A stretch of DNA of 64,000 bases from Candidatus Kuenenia stuttgartensis (GCA_945865635.1 CAMBEP010000019.1:1-64000), one strand, 5' to 3'; positions 45,332 through 54,012 are shown, numbered from the stretch's first letter. The notes: generated by a model not told the origin, from the letters alone. Made by a program: numbers and translations.

Positions 45332-46594
45332 TCAGATCAAGTCTGTCACACCAGGCATGGCGACCTTTGGAACAGGATTTGGTCCAAAGGTAAGGTTCTT
45401 GGCCATGGTGTCCTCTTTGGAATTGAGGGCTTGTTCCCAGGTCACAGCCTTGCCGGTATAGGCTGACATGCGGCACATGATGGCCGTCAGTGTGCTTTCG
45501 GCAACGGTCTTGAGTTCGTTCAGAGGCTTGCCGGCACGGATCGAGTCGATCAGGTCGGTGTGCTCTTGCACGTATGGGTTTTTGCCCATCTCGCGGATAC
45601 GGGTTTTGGATTCGCCCGTGAAACGATACCCATTCGAGCTCCAGGTTCCCTTGGTGCCTACCAGAGCTTCGCTTACGTTGTTTTCGCAGCCTGGAATCTG
45701 GCGGGCCATGGAAAGCACGTGGACACCGTTTGGATATTCCAGGTCGGTCGCAAAGTGATCGAAGATCTGGCCATAAACTGCGTCGGTGCGCTGTTGGCGA
45801 CCACCCAGAGCCACTGCGCGGGTCGGGTGAGCCTGGAAGGCCCAGTTCATGACGTCCAGATTATGCACATGCTGTTCGACGATATGATCGCCGGAAAGCC
45901 ATGTAAAATAGAGCCAGTTGCGAACTTGCCATTCCATTTCCGACCAATCGGCCAGCTTATCTTTGTGCCAGAGCGAGCCCTGGTTCCAATAGCAGCGGCC
46001 GCCGACCAGATCACCAATCTCGCCAGCGTGGATCCGGCTCATGCTTTCCAGGTAAGGAGCCTGGTGACGGCGCTGGGTGCCAGCCACAACCGCCAGATTC
46101 TTTTCCTTGGCTTTCTCATAGGCAGCCAGAACTCGACGGATCCCGGGACCGTCAACGCCAACGGGCTTCTCTGTAAAGAGGTGTTTGCCCTTTTCAATGA
46201 CATATTCGATCATCATCGGGCGGAAGCCCGGCGGAGTGGCCAAAATGACCAGGTCCACATCGGAATCAATCACCTTCTTGTACGCATCAAAACCACTGAA
46301 GGCATGATCGTCGGCAACATCGTATTTATCGCCCAATGCACCCTTGAGACGCTTGCGGCATGTGTTCAGGTGATCAGGAAAAAGGTCGGCCATGGCATGA
46401 ATCTTGACGCCAGTTGTGCTCTCGGCACAGTTTTCAGCAGCACCGGTGCCGCGCCCGCCGCAGCCCACCAGGCCCACCTTGATGGTGTCGCTGCCAGCCG
46501 CATGAACAGCCGGTATGACTGTTGCGGAAAGAGCGCCTGCCACTGTGGCGGACGTGCGCAGAAAATCGCGGCGCGAGGCTTGAGGATCTGTCAT
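45332..46594 (-). CDS. Gfo/Idh/MocA family oxidoreductase, Tat-exported
   Basis: 420 residues from the ATG at 46594; AGGAGC sits at proper spacing and the start gives MTDPQASRRDFLRTSATVAG, a twin-arginine signal. The Rossmann motif is VGLVGCGGRGTGAA (res ~39-52), ADLFPDHL contributes the cofactor acid, and the catalytic motif is FTEKPVGVDGPG. The C-terminal half includes RCYWNQGSLWHKDKLADWSE, NWLYFTWLSGDHIVEQHVHN and DVMNWAF, the pattern of the planctomycete branch. It acts in the periplasm on an unknown sugar-like substrate. It shares the strand with the ThuA-like gene 180 bases downstream but has its own terminator. Confidence 0.9.
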   Translation of the reverse strand: MTDPQASRRDFLRTSATVAGALSATVIPAVHAAGSDTIKVGLVGCGGRGTGAAENCAESTTGVKIHAMADLFPDHLNTCRKRLKGALGDKYDVADDHAFSGFDAYKKVIDSDVDLVILATPPGFRPMMIEYVIEKGKHLFTEKPVGVDGPGIRRVLAAYEKAKEKNLAVVAGTQRRHQAPYLESMSRIHAGEIGDLVGGRCYWNQGSLWHKDKLADWSEMEWQVRNWLYFTWLSGDHIVEQHVHNLDVMNWAFQAHPTRAVALGGRQQRTDAVYGQIFDHFATDLEYPNGVHVLSMARQIPGCENNVSEALVGTKGTWSSNGYRFTGESKTRIREMGKNPYVQEHTDLIDSIRAGKPLNELKTVAESTLTAIMCRMSAYTGKAVTWEQALNSKEDTMAKNLTFGPNPVPKVAMPGVTDLI

Positions 46595-46817
46595 TTCTGG
46601 AAGCTCCTGGTCATTTTGTGAAGGTCGAGAGGTCGCTGTGCCCATAAACATTCGCCATGTTTGGGGAAGGCGAAATTATGAGTTTACGAGGAGGAATTGG
46701 GCACATGAAGGGTTCGTTGCTAGAATTGATTATAACAGACCCAACCGAAGGGAAAAGAGAGGTTTTCCGTCTCTGAGTCCAAATTGTCTTAGGATTGGAC
46801 GGAAAATATCGAACGTA

Positions 46818-47501
46818 TCATGCGTCCTTCGGCGTAAAGCCCAGAACCACATCAAACCGGCCAGCAACCTCACCGATTTTTGATCCTTCCACTGGCTTGA
46901 AATCAACCATGATACTATCAAGCTGCTTCATATCCTTTAGGCCTTTCAAAACCATGTCCTGCGCGTTGCCCGGGTGGCCTTTGACATAGCACTGCGTCGT
47001 GAGCAGATGTTTCCCGCCCTGACTGATCTTGTAGTGGATGTGCGGCGACCGGCCAGGATAGACCACAGGCTTGATCGTCCGGAACCCATAGGCCCCATTG
47101 GAACCGGTCAGAAATCGGCCATATCCCTGAAAATGACGGTCCCGCTTTGTGCCGTTGTCGCTCCCGGAATGCAGGTAGGCACCGTTGGCATCCGCTTGCC
47201 AGATTTCCACCAGAGCATTGCGCAGAGGCTGGCCCTTGGAGTCGAGAATTGTGCCGCTGACCCAGGCTACCTCACCGGCAGATGGATGGATTGAGCTGTT
47301 GATGATCAAAAGGTCGTTGTCCGTATCCAGCGGCAACTTGTCGGGATAAAAGGGCCCTTCGGTCTGGGCCGGGGTGCGCACCAGCTCGTCGGCATAGGCT
47401 CCGGCGTGGCTCCCAAAAATGGCTCCCATGGCCATCAGTCGCATCATCCGGCGACGATTTTCATCCACAAGCTCAAAAGTCTTGGCGTTTGTCAGGTTCA
47501 T
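46818..47501 (-). CDS. Intradiol ring-cleavage dioxygenase-like protein, exported
   Basis: 227 residues. Arg-rich ENRRRMMRLMAMGAIFG (res 14-30) looks like an export signal. The domain opens with AQTEGPFYP and contains GTILDSKGQPLRNALVEIWQ and ADANG. The four Fe(III) ligands can be assigned as Y109, Y148, H154 and H156 (NGAYLH and VVYPGRSPHIHYKI). This matches protocatechuate 3,4-dioxygenase-like enzymes, which cleave catechols between the hydroxyls. The exported planctomycete form probably acts on extracellular aromatics such as lignin or humic fragments. No other aromatic-degradation gene lies beside it; neighbours are a peroxidase and a small membrane protein. Confidence 0.88.
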   Translation of the reverse strand: MNLTNAKTFELVDENRRRMMRLMAMGAIFGSHAGAYADELVRTPAQTEGPFYPDKLPLDTDNDLLIINSSIHPSAGEVAWVSGTILDSKGQPLRNALVEIWQADANGAYLHSGSDNGTKRDRHFQGYGRFLTGSNGAYGFRTIKPVVYPGRSPHIHYKISQGGKHLLTTQCYVKGHPGNAQDMVLKGLKDMKQLDSIMVDFKPVEGSKIGEVAGRFDVVLGFTPKDA

Positions 47502-47613
47502 CGCAAAAATTCTCCCCGAAAATGGCAGGCAAGGAATTTCTATTCCAGCTCTTTTACTTCGCAGTCATACACATTCTATAAGCGTCAGCGCCGCTCAGAA
47601 AGGACTCTTTTCA

Positions 47614-47883
47614 TCATTTCTTTTTCTGACGGCTCCAAACATATCTCAGGAAATCAATCAAACCGGCAAATTCAAAGTCGGGATCAATGTAATGCTCTAC
47701 CACATAAAATGCGAAATAATAGGCTCTGGCAAAGGCCCAGATCGAAATGGCCAAATAAATGGCCACATCCCATCGAGGCATCTCCAGGATCAATAAACCA
47801 GAGGCCGACAGGCCAATGATCATAAACCCGACAGCCTTGGCGTACATCCACCAAGGGCTTGTCAGATCTTTGGTGAGTTTCAT
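47614..47883 (-). CDS. Small membrane protein translationally coupled to glutathione peroxidase
   Basis: 89 residues. The ATG overlaps the glutathione peroxidase stop (ATGA at 47880-47883), which supports both its reality and its start. Two helices are predicted (res ~15-34, IGLSASGLLILEM region, and ~38-58, VAIYLAISIWAFARAYYFAF), followed by a cytosolic tail FAGLIDFLRYVWSRQKKK. No known domain. Coupling suggests it is made in fixed ratio with the peroxidase, perhaps as a membrane partner, but this is inference. Confidence 0.82.
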   Translation of the reverse strand: MKLTKDLTSPWWMYAKAVGFMIIGLSASGLLILEMPRWDVAIYLAISIWAFARAYYFAFYVVEHYIDPDFEFAGLIDFLRYVWSRQKKK

Positions 47884-48389
47884 GATTCTCTGGAGAGATA
47901 TTTTTCAATGTCGCCCGAGAGACTCGCAGGTGTCGATGTCGGAGCATATCGCTCCACTACTTCGCCCGGACGGTCGACCAAAAACTTCGAGAAGTTCCAC
48001 TTGATGGCGTCGAAGCCAAAAAGTCCACTCTTCTGGGCCTTCAAATATTTGTAAAGAGGATGCTCATTTTCCCCATTGACGTCCACCTTGGCGAACATCG
48101 GAAATGTCACTCCATAACTCAACGAGCAAAACGACTGAATCTCTGACTCTGTGCCTGGCTCCTGACCACCAAACTGGTTGCAGGGAAAGCCTAAAATGAC
48201 CAGCCCATCGGTTTTGTATTTCTGGTAAAGCGACTCAAGCCCTTGATATTGTGGCGTGAATCCGCATTTGCTCGCCACGTTGACTATCAACAGAACTTGA
48301 CCACGATATTCGGCCAAGGTCGTCTCTTTGCCGTCAATGGTTTTGACAGAGATGTCATAAATCGCGCTGCTCATGGAAGTTGCTTTCAT
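47880..48389 (-). CDS. Glutathione peroxidase family (thioredoxin-fold peroxidase)
   Basis: 169 residues. The peroxidatic cysteine is C42 in NVASKCGFTPQY (selenocysteine in some homologues, an ordinary TGC/TGT codon here), with Q76 in FPCNQFGGQEPG and W131-N132 in IKWNFSKFLVDRPG completing the tetrad. C88 in QSFCSL may act as a resolving cysteine, so thioredoxin is a likely reductant. It reduces hydrogen and organic peroxides. No export signal is evident. Starts at residue 1 or 6 are both possible. It is followed, with overlap, by a small membrane protein. Confidence 0.93.
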   Translation of the reverse strand: MKATSMSSAIYDISVKTIDGKETTLAEYRGQVLLIVNVASKCGFTPQYQGLESLYQKYKTDGLVILGFPCNQFGGQEPGTESEIQSFCSLSYGVTFPMFAKVDVNGENEHPLYKYLKAQKSGLFGFDAIKWNFSKFLVDRPGEVVERYAPTSTPASLSGDIEKYLSRES

Positions 48390-48479
48390 TCAAGTGATCG
48401 TGAACCGGTCGGCTCTGAATCGTCTGGAAAGAGACTCGGTATCGGCAATCTTAAACGGTGTTGTCACAATAAAAAAGTC

Positions 48480-48511
48480 GAAAAGGCCAAGCTTCTCACC
48501 AAGGCCTTTTC
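48480..48511 (-). terminator. Intrinsic terminator of the FGE-like gene
   Basis: GAAAAGGCC pairs with GGCCTTTTC around a 14-base loop. On the minus strand it is followed by GACTTTTTTATTG. It lies 30 bases after the FGE-like stop. Confidence 0.78.
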
Positions 48512-48541
48512 ACAAAAATCGATCCGTTCGTCTCGCCTGAG

Positions 48542-49651
48542 TTATTTCGTGCCTTTTTGCTTAACGATTGGCGACTTGAAATCGTCAAGCCCTGGTTTGG
48601 CCTTATAGGCACGCATGATCCGGAACCCGACGAATGTCGCATCTGTGTGCCACCAGATCGACTGCGGACGCTGTGGATCCTGTACCGACCATTCCTTGTC
48701 AGACCCCCGCCGAACTGAGGAACGCAGGTCTTTGGCATCGTCATCCCACGATCCTCCACGAGCCACATACGAATATTCCTTGATGTCAGGCATCTGCACG
48801 GGATTGGCGCTGGTTTTATCCGCAGGCAGTTTTGAATACGCGTCCGCGGCATAATGATCAAGCACCCACTCCGCCACATTGCCGTGCATGTCGTGTAAAC
48901 CAAACGGGTTCGGCTTCTTCCTGCCCACCTGCTGTGGTTTCTCCGTGTTCTCCACATACCAGGCAAAGTCGCCAATTTTTGAGGCATCATTCCCAAACGA
49001 ATACTTGCTTGTCGTGCCGCCGCGGGCCGCCCATTCCCATTCCCCTTCCGTCGGAAGCCTATAAGTCTTGCCCAACAGTGTGGAAAGCCAGCGGGAACAC
49101 TCCATGGCCGAGTGGTGAGTCATGCAAATGGCCGGCTGATTGTCGTGGCCCATTCCAAAAGTCATATCGGCATAAGGCGGTGTGGGCCGAGTCACAGCGT
49201 CCGCAGCCTTGGCGGAATCGGCCTGTTTGGCCAAATCCACTCCAGAATTCGTCTTCCGTTTGATGTCCAGACTGAAGGAGTAAGTGTCAAAAATGTCCCA
49301 GATGATTTCGTGCTTGGACATCCAGAATGGTTCGATCCGGATCGCCCTTTGAGGCCCTTCATCCGCGTTCCGATCCGCCTCGGTTTCCGGCGAACCAATC
49401 CAGTAAGTTCCCCCCGGAACCGGTACCATCTCAATCTTGAGATTTGTTCCTGGAATCGTTTCTGTGTAAGGCTTCATGTCGGCTGGAAGTGGCTCAACCA
49501 CAATCTTGACCGGCGCTGAAGTCTGCGCCCCGGCCCCCACTTGCGAGAAAGCCCAGGCCAAGCCCACGATAGTCAATGCCAGAACGCGACTGCAACTGGC
49601 ATGCGTTGCTTGAACCAACATTTCAAAGAAGCTGGGCATTCTGGTTATCAT
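48542..49651 (-). CDS. FGE-like (SUMF1 domain) exported protein lacking the catalytic cysteines
   Basis: 369 residues from the ATG at 49651 (AGAG upstream); a start six bases earlier is equally possible. A signal segment runs to ~GAGAQ. The formylglycine-generating-enzyme/SUMF1 fold is clear: VPVPGGTYWIGSPETEADRN, HEIIWDIFDTY, PAICMTHHSAMECSRWLS, YRLPTEGEWEWAARGG, NPFGLHDMHGNVAEWVLDHY, ARGGSWDDDAKDLRSS and VGFRIMRAY. In true FGE the RGGSW motif is followed by the two active-site cysteines; here those positions are Asp and Leu. It is therefore unlikely to mature sulfatases and is better seen as a structural or ligand-binding relative. It is divergent from an apbE gene with overlapping start regions. 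Confidence 0.88.
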   Translation of the reverse strand: MITRMPSFFEMLVQATHASCSRVLALTIVGLAWAFSQVGAGAQTSAPVKIVVEPLPADMKPYTETIPGTNLKIEMVPVPGGTYWIGSPETEADRNADEGPQRAIRIEPFWMSKHEIIWDIFDTYSFSLDIKRKTNSGVDLAKQADSAKAADAVTRPTPPYADMTFGMGHDNQPAICMTHHSAMECSRWLSTLLGKTYRLPTEGEWEWAARGGTTSKYSFGNDASKIGDFAWYVENTEKPQQVGRKKPNPFGLHDMHGNVAEWVLDHYAADAYSKLPADKTSANPVQMPDIKEYSYVARGGSWDDDAKDLRSSVRRGSDKEWSVQDPQRPQSIWWHTDATFVGFRIMRAYKAKPGLDDFKSPIVKQKGTK

Positions 49652-50762
49652 GGACATGATCTCTTGTAGTTCGAAATGGTTTGGAAGAAGTCTCTTGCAT
49701 GGGCTTTGGCTTGCGATGGCCGCTCTACTCGCCGAAACGCCTTGCCTGCTTCACTTTTGCATCGCTCGTTCGGCGCCACAGCCGCTCCAGCGTTTCGAAT
49801 TCACCGAAACGCACATGGGTAGCCCCGTTCATATTGTGTTATACACCACGGAGACACAAACCGCCAATAATGCTGCCCGCTCTGCCTATGCCAGAGTCGC
49901 TCAGTTAGACCAGATTTTCAGCGACTACAACCCCCAAAGCGAACTCATGAAACTGGTCGATCATTTTGCGGAACAAGATCACGAGCCAGTCTCTGTCAGT
50001 CCAGACCTATTCTTTTTATTTCAAAAATCGCAAGCCATCTCTGAAGCCACCTGTGGAGCATTTGACATCACCGCTGCGCCCGTGATCCGACAGTGGCGCC
50101 GCGCCAGACGGGATCGTAAGCTCCCAACCACCAAAAACCTCCAGGAAGCCATCAGCCGAGTTGGTTATCGGCGGATCAAGCTCATGCAGCCCGGTAGAAA
50201 TGTCCTACTAGAGCCGGGAACCAAGCTCGATCTTGGTGGAATCGCCAAAGGATATACCGCTATGGAAGCACTCAAAGTGCTGCGCATGCTCGATATTCAA
50301 AGTGCTCTGGTCAGTGTTGCCGGCGATATCGCCGTGGGTAGTGCTCCGCCTAATCAAGCGGGCTGGAGGGTTGACGTTGCAGGCTTGAATCCAACAAAAG
50401 ACGAGCCCCTGTTTCATTTGCAACTGATCAATGCCTCAATTTCAACCAGCGGCGATGCCGAGCGATTTGTTGAGATCGAAGGTCGCAGATATAGCCACAT
50501 CGTAGACACAAAAACCGGCTTGGGCATCGAGCGACGCGCCACAGTCACTGTGGTGGCAACCGATGGCTCCGCAGCGGATGCATACGCAACAGCATTTTAT
50601 GCATTGGGTGTGAAGGGCCCGGATTTAATGGGCCACCTCAAAAACCCACCCGAATTGGCTGTGAGCTGGCTGGAGCAATCTGCCAACGGAAAATTCCATA
50701 AACGAACCAATCAAGCATTTGACAAACTGGCAAAAAATGAAAACCCGACCGTCTTACATTAA
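49650..50762 (+). CDS. apbE: FAD:protein FMN transferase (ApbE)
   Basis: 370 residues; signal segment ~12-40. Canonical ApbE motifs are present: YNPQSELMKLVD near 93-104, CGAFDITAAPVIRQW at 135-149, LDLGGIAKGY at 193-202, VSVAGDIAVG, STSGDAERF, YSHIVDTKTG and DAYATAFYALG (metal-binding Asp/Thr region). It transfers FMN from FAD to Thr/Ser of exported flavoproteins, Mg-dependent, in the periplasm. A target FMN-binding domain is not visible in the window. It differs from the ApbE-DUF2271 fusion at 17561, which has lost the DLGGIAKG text. Its stop codon is inside a terminator-like hairpin. Confidence 0.9.
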   Translation: MDMISCSSKWFGRSLLHGLWLAMAALLAETPCLLHFCIARSAPQPLQRFEFTETHMGSPVHIVLYTTETQTANNAARSAYARVAQLDQIFSDYNPQSELMKLVDHFAEQDHEPVSVSPDLFFLFQKSQAISEATCGAFDITAAPVIRQWRRARRDRKLPTTKNLQEAISRVGYRRIKLMQPGRNVLLEPGTKLDLGGIAKGYTAMEALKVLRMLDIQSALVSVAGDIAVGSAPPNQAGWRVDVAGLNPTKDEPLFHLQLINASISTSGDAERFVEIEGRRYSHIVDTKTGLGIERRATVTVVATDGSAADAYATAFYALGVKGPDLMGHLKNPPELAVSWLEQSANGKFHKRTNQAFDKLAKNENPTVLH

Positions 50763-50779
50763 GAAAATGCAAGACGGTC
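50747..50779. terminator. Hairpin spanning the apbE stop codon
   Basis: GACCGTCTT pairs perfectly with AAGACGGTC around a 15-base loop that includes the TAA stop. ACATGTTTCACTTCCC follows, so the U-tract is weak. It lies between two convergent genes and may end both. Confidence 0.6.
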
Positions 50780-50818
50780 ACATGTTTCACTTCCCTGGAA
50801 GGCATTTGATCATGGATA

Positions 50819-52108
50819 TCACTTCGCCTTCAGATGCTTGTCTGCAAAAGCTATGAACTGGTCCCAGTCATAAGCCACCACATCGTGTTCGCCCGGGCGA
50901 ATGTGATACCCCAATCGGCCCATGACAGGTGAGGATATCGCAGGCATTTCTTTTACAGGAATGCCGTCGTTTGTCAAAAGTCTGTAGACCGGATCAGCCC
51001 CCACTGTACTGAGGAATTCACCCTTGGGGTCGGCCCAGGTGTCTTTTTCTGCACTCGCAATATAAACGGGGCGGGGGGCCACCAAAGTGATAAGTGAATG
51101 GGCGTCGAATGCCATTTTCGCTTCGTTTTGATTGTATTTCCGAAAGTTCAGGCTAAACCAGTGTGGAAAAGCCGTGTTGATTCGAAAAACGGTCTCGCCA
51201 ATCTCCCTTCTCTCAATCGCAGCACCGCCGCAACCGGAATTATTGGCGATCACAAGTGCAAATCGAGGGTCGGCAATGCCTGCCCACAATGAGGCCTTAC
51301 CAAGCCTGGAATGACCGATCACGGCCACCTTGGAAGTGTCAATATCAGTGTCATTCTGGAGATAATCCAGCGACCGGCTCAAACCCCAGGCCCAGGCCGC
51401 GATCGAACCCCATTCATCGGCCGTTCGCCCTTGCTGGCTCGGATCTCGAAACAACGAATGCACCCCATTATGAAACCCATCGTCAAAATCAGGATCAATA
51501 TCCCCATAATAAATGGTGGCCAGGCCATATCCATTCTTGAGAATCTTCTCGACTTGCCAGCGACTGGCCTCGCTGCCCCTGAGCGTCTCGGTCGCCCGAT
51601 TATTGATCACACTGTTGTTCTTGTTGGGTCGCATCCAGGATTTAGCAAGCGGGAGATCCGGTTCATTTGTCACAGCCTGGTTGCCATTGAAATTCAAGCC
51701 CATGAAGAGAGGCACTTTGCCTGTGGCTTGACTGGGCGTGTAAATCAATAGATCAACAGGAATATCTTTACCATTGCGCTTCAAGTGCAGTGTCACCAGC
51801 TTTCGCTTGGCCAGTCCACCCAACGCATCGGTTTTAATCTGCGGCGTATCGGCTGAAATTTCGACAGACTCGTTCGGTATCCGGCCAAACATTTCCCGAG
51901 TCACAGTTTCCAGAAGTTCAGAGCGGCGGGCGGGCCACTCCTTGGCTGAGCCCACCTTTCGACCATCATTAAAAACTAATGGGTCAGGCAGGGTGTAGGG
52001 CTTGATTTTCGATTCGTCGTAATTGGCTGGCGGAACTTTGGATAAGTCCTGAGCCCAACAAGGCGAAACGGTCAGGACCGATGCGATCAGAATTCGAAGT
52101 AGTTTCAT
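50819..52108 (-). CDS. CE15-type glucuronoyl esterase, exported
   Basis: 429 residues; signal peptide 1-19 (..VSPCWA). The catalytic serine lies in VIGHSRLGKASLW (S267), the G-x-S-R-x-G-K signature of CE15 4-O-methyl-glucuronoyl methylesterases. Supporting motifs are LNFNGNQAV, GDIDPDFDDGF, IANNSGCGGAAIERREIGET, AFPHWFSLNF and GYHIRPGEHDV (H408 the catalytic His). These enzymes cleave ester bonds between glucuronic acid on xylan and lignin alcohols. Periplasmic location is expected. It is divergent from a Gfo/Idh/MocA gene and adds to the plant-polymer theme of the window. Confidence 0.9.
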   Translation of the reverse strand: MKLLRILIASVLTVSPCWAQDLSKVPPANYDESKIKPYTLPDPLVFNDGRKVGSAKEWPARRSELLETVTREMFGRIPNESVEISADTPQIKTDALGGLAKRKLVTLHLKRNGKDIPVDLLIYTPSQATGKVPLFMGLNFNGNQAVTNEPDLPLAKSWMRPNKNNSVINNRATETLRGSEASRWQVEKILKNGYGLATIYYGDIDPDFDDGFHNGVHSLFRDPSQQGRTADEWGSIAAWAWGLSRSLDYLQNDTDIDTSKVAVIGHSRLGKASLWAGIADPRFALVIANNSGCGGAAIERREIGETVFRINTAFPHWFSLNFRKYNQNEAKMAFDAHSLITLVAPRPVYIASAEKDTWADPKGEFLSTVGADPVYRLLTNDGIPVKEMPAISSPVMGRLGYHIRPGEHDVVAYDWDQFIAFADKHLKAK

Positions 52109-52438
52109 TTGATTTCGCGTCCGTCGGTTTTTGAGATTTCAAAAGGTACTTGAAGGTGCCACCGTTATCGGGGCAAGGCATGGTTGCGCTCTCGAAATCA
52201 TAAGGCCTGAACCAGGTGTACTCAATAGCCCTTTGAGGAAAATTCATGCATGCCGATTCTACCGATCGTGACTTCATGCTGGAGAATGTTTCCCGTTTCT
52301 TAAAAAATTCTCTGGCATATCGAATTCCGACGGATGATAATTGGTCTTATCCCCACCGCGTGTATTGAGCATGCCCACAATCTACCCTTGAATCGATATC
52401 CGCAGACTTTTCCATAGAACAGCAGGAGTCTCTTCACC
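52109..52438. other. Divergent promoter region
   Basis: 330 bases between the CE15 gene and a Gfo/Idh/MocA gene. It should hold both promoters; GCAGGAG before 52439 is the ribosome-binding site of the plus gene. No short gene or repeat was recognised. Confidence 0.4.
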
Positions 52439-53890
52439 ATGTCCAAGCAGATTCATCGTCGCGATGCACTGAAATTAAGTGCCGGTGCTGGCCTTTTATT
52501 CGCCGTGAGCGGCACGAAAAGCTCTGGGCGGATTCTCGGAGCCAACGACACGATTCGCCTTGCAGTGGCAGGTGTCAATGGTCGAGGTTCGAGCCATGTC
52601 CAAGAGTTTTCAAATATCAAGGGTGTTGCGGTCACGCACCTGATCGACCCAGATACCCGCACCTATGCCAAGTATATCAAGGGCCTGACAGAGAAAAATG
52701 GTCATGCACCGGTTTGTGTGCAAGATTCTCGTAAGGCTCTGGAAGATAAAAATATCGATGCCATTTCCATCGCCACGCCCAACCACTGGCACTCGCTTTT
52801 GACAATCTGGGGCTGCCAGGCAGGCAAAGATGTATATGTCGAAAAGCCGATGAGCCATAACATGGCCGAAGGCAAAATGGCTGTGGAAGCGGCCCGGAAA
52901 TATAACCGGATTGTACAGCACGGCACACAGGGCCGAAGCTCCAAAAGCTGGGCACAGGCTCTGGACTTGATCAAGAGCGGCCAGGCAGGCAAGGTTCTCG
53001 TTTCCCGGGCTCTTTGCTACAAGCCACGCGGCTCGATCGGGATCAAGCCCGTCAGCCCTGCACCCAAAGAAATCGATTTTGATATCTGGACCGGCCCAGC
53101 ACCAGCGCGGCCCCACCATGCCAATCTTGTCCATTACAATTGGCACTGGTTCTGGGACTTTGGCAACGGCGATATCGGCAACCAGGGTGTCCACCAGATG
53201 GACGTCGCCCGCTGGATGATCCCCAATGCCACGGTTCCCAAGTCGGTCGTGAGCCTTGGTGGGCGATTTGGCTATAAGGATCAGGGCCAGACGGCAAACA
53301 CACAGATCACGGTCATGGATTTTGGCGGGCCGCTCCTGACATTTGAAGTGCGCGGCCTGAAAACCGGCGAATTCATGGACGAAAAGGTCGGGAATATCAT
53401 ACATCTCGAAGGCGGCACAATTGCCGGCAACAAGTGGATCGCCAAGGGCGAAACCAAGCCTCAGGCAATACCGAAGCTGGGCGAAGCCAAGCGCGGGCCC
53501 GGCGATGGCAATCACTTTGCCAACTTTATCGAGGCTGTACGGAGCCGAAAAACCGACGATCTCAACGCCGACATTCTTGAAGGGCATTATTCCAGCGCCT
53601 GCTGCCACCTGGCCAATATCAGCTATAGGCTCGGTCAGCCGGTTGCATTTGGATCCAACAGCACACCATTTGGCACCGTGGCCGATGGCAATGAAGCTTT
53701 CAGCCGCATGCGCGACCACCTGAAAGACGATAATGCCATTTCTCTGGAAGGCCTGAATTATATTCTCGGCCCAACACTGAAATTCAATGCAGCCACCGAG
53801 CGATTCATCGACGCACCTGCTGCTGATGCACTGCTCGCGCGCGCTGGCCGCCAGGGATACAGCGTGCCGACAACTCTGGCAAAGCTTTGA
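52439..53890 (+). CDS. Gfo/Idh/MocA family oxidoreductase, Tat-exported
   Basis: 483 residues; AGGAG is ten bases upstream. MSKQIHRRDALKLSAGAGLL is a twin-arginine-type signal. The Rossmann motif is AVAGVNGRGSSH (res ~42-53), followed by HLIDPDTRTYAKY, IATPNHWHS and the catalytic motif YVEKPMSHNMAEG. The C-terminal domain has WFWDFGNGDIGNQGVHQMDV with ARWMI, then MDFGGPLLTFEVRG, and a long tail ending ...RQGYSVPTTLAKL. Substrate unknown; the divergent CE15 esterase suggests uronic acids or their oligomers as candidates. A tandem octanucleotide repeat follows the stop. Confidence 0.9.
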   Translation: MSKQIHRRDALKLSAGAGLLFAVSGTKSSGRILGANDTIRLAVAGVNGRGSSHVQEFSNIKGVAVTHLIDPDTRTYAKYIKGLTEKNGHAPVCVQDSRKALEDKNIDAISIATPNHWHSLLTIWGCQAGKDVYVEKPMSHNMAEGKMAVEAARKYNRIVQHGTQGRSSKSWAQALDLIKSGQAGKVLVSRALCYKPRGSIGIKPVSPAPKEIDFDIWTGPAPARPHHANLVHYNWHWFWDFGNGDIGNQGVHQMDVARWMIPNATVPKSVVSLGGRFGYKDQGQTANTQITVMDFGGPLLTFEVRGLKTGEFMDEKVGNIIHLEGGTIAGNKWIAKGETKPQAIPKLGEAKRGPGDGNHFANFIEAVRSRKTDDLNADILEGHYSSACCHLANISYRLGQPVAFGSNSTPFGTVADGNEAFSRMRDHLKDDNAISLEGLNYILGPTLKFNAATERFIDAPAADALLARAGRQGYSVPTTLAKL

Positions 53891-53922
53891 TTGTTGACTT
53901 TAAACGGCAGGAGTGTGGGAAG

Positions 53923-53986
53923 TGCATTCCTGCATTCCTGCATTCCTGCATTCCTGCATTCCTGCATTCCTGCATACCTGCATTCC
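53923..53986. repeat. Octanucleotide tandem repeat, 8 copies
   Basis: TGCATTCC is repeated eight times without gaps; the seventh copy is TGCATACC. Because 8 is not a multiple of 3, the frame rotates through all three registers, and copy number would change any spanning frame. It lies between the stop codons of two convergent genes. Confidence 0.95.
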
Positions 53987-54012
53987 TGCTTGTCGTTTTG
54001 TATATTGATCGA

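Noticed and set aside
45560-46621. 353-codon plus-strand frame opposite a Gfo/Idh/MocA gene
   Set aside because: Antisense shadow; the minus frame has a Tat signal, Rossmann motif and EKP motif.
47880-48389. Selenocysteine glutathione peroxidase
   Set aside because: The active-site codon reads as ordinary cysteine (C42), with no in-frame UGA.
48542-49651. Sulfatase-activating formylglycine-generating enzyme
   Set aside because: The fold fits but both catalytic cysteines are missing after RGGSW.
52610-53719. 369-codon minus-strand frame inside a Gfo/Idh/MocA gene
   Set aside because: Antisense shadow; the plus frame carries the full family signature.
53923-53986. Possible CRISPR array
   Set aside because: The units are 8 bases and contiguous with no spacers; it is a simple tandem repeat.
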